Source: an uncultured Alphaproteobacteria bacterium (GTDB lineage: Bacteria; Pseudomonadota; Alphaproteobacteria; HIMB59; GCA-002718135). From it: a DNA stretch of 64,000 nucleotides. Numbering within the stretch: the stretch's first letter is position 1; every line of letters starts with the position of its first letter. The notes beneath the pieces are model-generated. The model ran no database searches, was not told the DNA's origin, and saw nothing but the letters and a program-made list of their open reading frames with translations. Positions 63,469 through 64,000 of the stretch are shown here, in pieces. Where the stretch lies: NCBI GenBank assembly GCA_902567855.1, contig CACFOQ010000007.1:1-64000 (forward strand). Reading direction: 5' to 3'. Both the position numbers and the translations under genes were made by a program.

Positions 63469-64000
63469 TAATCAGAGGCAAAAACATCACTCAGTTTTAC
63501 TTTTTCTTCAAGGGCTTTCCCTGTTCCCATAACGACACATAATAAAGGGTCTTCAGCTATTGAAACAGGTAAACTTGTTGATCTACGAAGTACTTTGTCT
63601 AGATTTCCTAGCAAAGAACCTCCACCAGTTAACATAATACCTCTTTCAACTATATCTGCAGCCAATTCTGCAGGAGTTTGCTCTAAAGCTCTCTTGATAG
63701 TATCAATAATCTGAGCAACAGGTTCGGCTAAAGCTTCGGCTATTTGTCTTTGTGATATACTAATCTCTTTTGGTAAACCAGTAATTAAATCTCTTCCTTT
63801 TACATGCATAGTTGTTCCGTCTCCATCATCAGGCGGGCAAGCTGATCCTATTTCTTTTTTCATTCTTTCTGCTGTTGTTTCGCCTATAGCTAATTTATGT
63901 GTAGTTCGCATATATTCTACAATTGCGTCATCAAATTTATCTCCTGCTGACTTTACAGAAGTACATAAAACTACTCCACCTAATGATAATACTGCAACTT
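63468..64000 (-). CDS. mreB: rod shape-determining protein MreB (5' part outside window)
   Basis: Bacterial actin homologue that guides lateral wall synthesis. Only the last 177 codons are visible; the frame is open to the window edge. Seen: LGGVVLCTSVKSAGDKFDDAIVEYMRT (phosphate 2/hinge region), HKLAIGETTAERMKKEIGSA, VKGRDLITGLPKEI and the adenosine motif MLTGGGSLLGNLDKVL. A start at the Met at 63911 would be internal. First of the shape operon in this window. Confidence 0.95.
   Translation of the reverse strand, partial: VAVLSLGGVVLCTSVKSAGDKFDDAIVEYMRTTHKLAIGETTAERMKKEIGSACPPDDGDGTTMHVKGRDLITGLPKEISISQRQIAEALAEPVAQIIDTIKRALEQTPAELAADIVERGIMLTGGGSLLGNLDKVLRRSTSLPVSIAEDPLLCVVMGTGKALEEKVKLSDVFASD

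Noticed and set aside
1-64000. CRISPR arrays, tRNA/rRNA genes, insertion sequences, phage genes, attachment sites
   Set aside because: Looked for spaced direct repeats, cloverleaf-like GC-rich segments, transposase or integrase motifs and terminal inverted repeats; none were visible.

Overview
The window is about 64 kb of very AT-rich, gene-dense DNA. No stretch above 300 bases lacks a gene, many neighbours overlap by 1-26 nt, and several convergent pairs share bases of their stop codons. I see no tRNA or rRNA gene, insertion sequence, phage gene or CRISPR array. Alphaproteobacterial marks include the NDUFA12-like complex I accessory protein, the DUF2155 protein, the two-domain dCTP deaminase and the RNase E with an acidic insert near its S1 domain. 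Together with low GC, compaction, Sox genes and several uptake systems, this suggests a streamlined free-living marine alphaproteobacterium, for example of the HIMB59/AEGEAN-169 type. That placement is inference.

Layout. Positions 1-30282 are mostly housekeeping: mnmA (cut by the window edge), tyrS, prfB, mrcA (PBP1A), rne, an M48 protease, dcd, aroQ, accBC, a complex I accessory gene, pyrC, a heptosyltransferase-like gene, ygfZ, a single-chain glycyl-tRNA synthetase, sppA, a polyprenyl diphosphate synthase, rpe, two MFS carriers, an SbmA-like transporter, fxsA, a DapA-family gene, uppP, exonuclease I and a HAD phosphatase. Three short genes (27, 55 and 58 codons) lie in the gaps.

Positions 30301-45208 form a sugar or deoxysugar uptake and catabolism island. 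It has two PfkB kinases and a TIM-barrel sugar isomerase on the minus strand, then a Tat-exported binding protein with two permeases on the plus strand. A long minus-strand run follows: gpsA, deoC, a 785-residue aldehyde dehydrogenase, an RbsD/FucU mutarotase, a BtpA/SgcQ protein, an M42/SgcX peptidase-like protein and an FGGY kinase. DeoC plus aldehyde dehydrogenase would turn deoxyribose 5-phosphate into glyceraldehyde 3-phosphate and an oxidised C2 unit. No ATPase for the importer lies in the window.

Positions 45370-59253 combine sulfur oxidation with a branched-chain-amino-acid-type (Liv) ABC importer. LivK, a quinone reductase-like protein, a MATE exporter, a cytochrome c and the flavocytochrome c flavoprotein are on the plus strand. 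Facing them on the minus strand is livG-livF-livH-livM-soxS-soxY-soxZ-soxC-soxD-soxB. soxXA, which loads sulfur onto SoxYZ, is not in the window, and SoxD is a short single-haem form.

Positions 59253-64000 hold the cell-shape operon mreB-mreC-mreD-mrdA-rodA, whose last gene overlaps livG by one base, so the wall-elongation operon runs directly into the liv-sox genes.

Points to check first: a prfB programmed +1 frameshift site with GUU-U instead of CUU-U; two homopolymer-linked frame breaks (mrcA and the M48 protease); and a 27-residue peptide that is 60 percent Lys/Arg.
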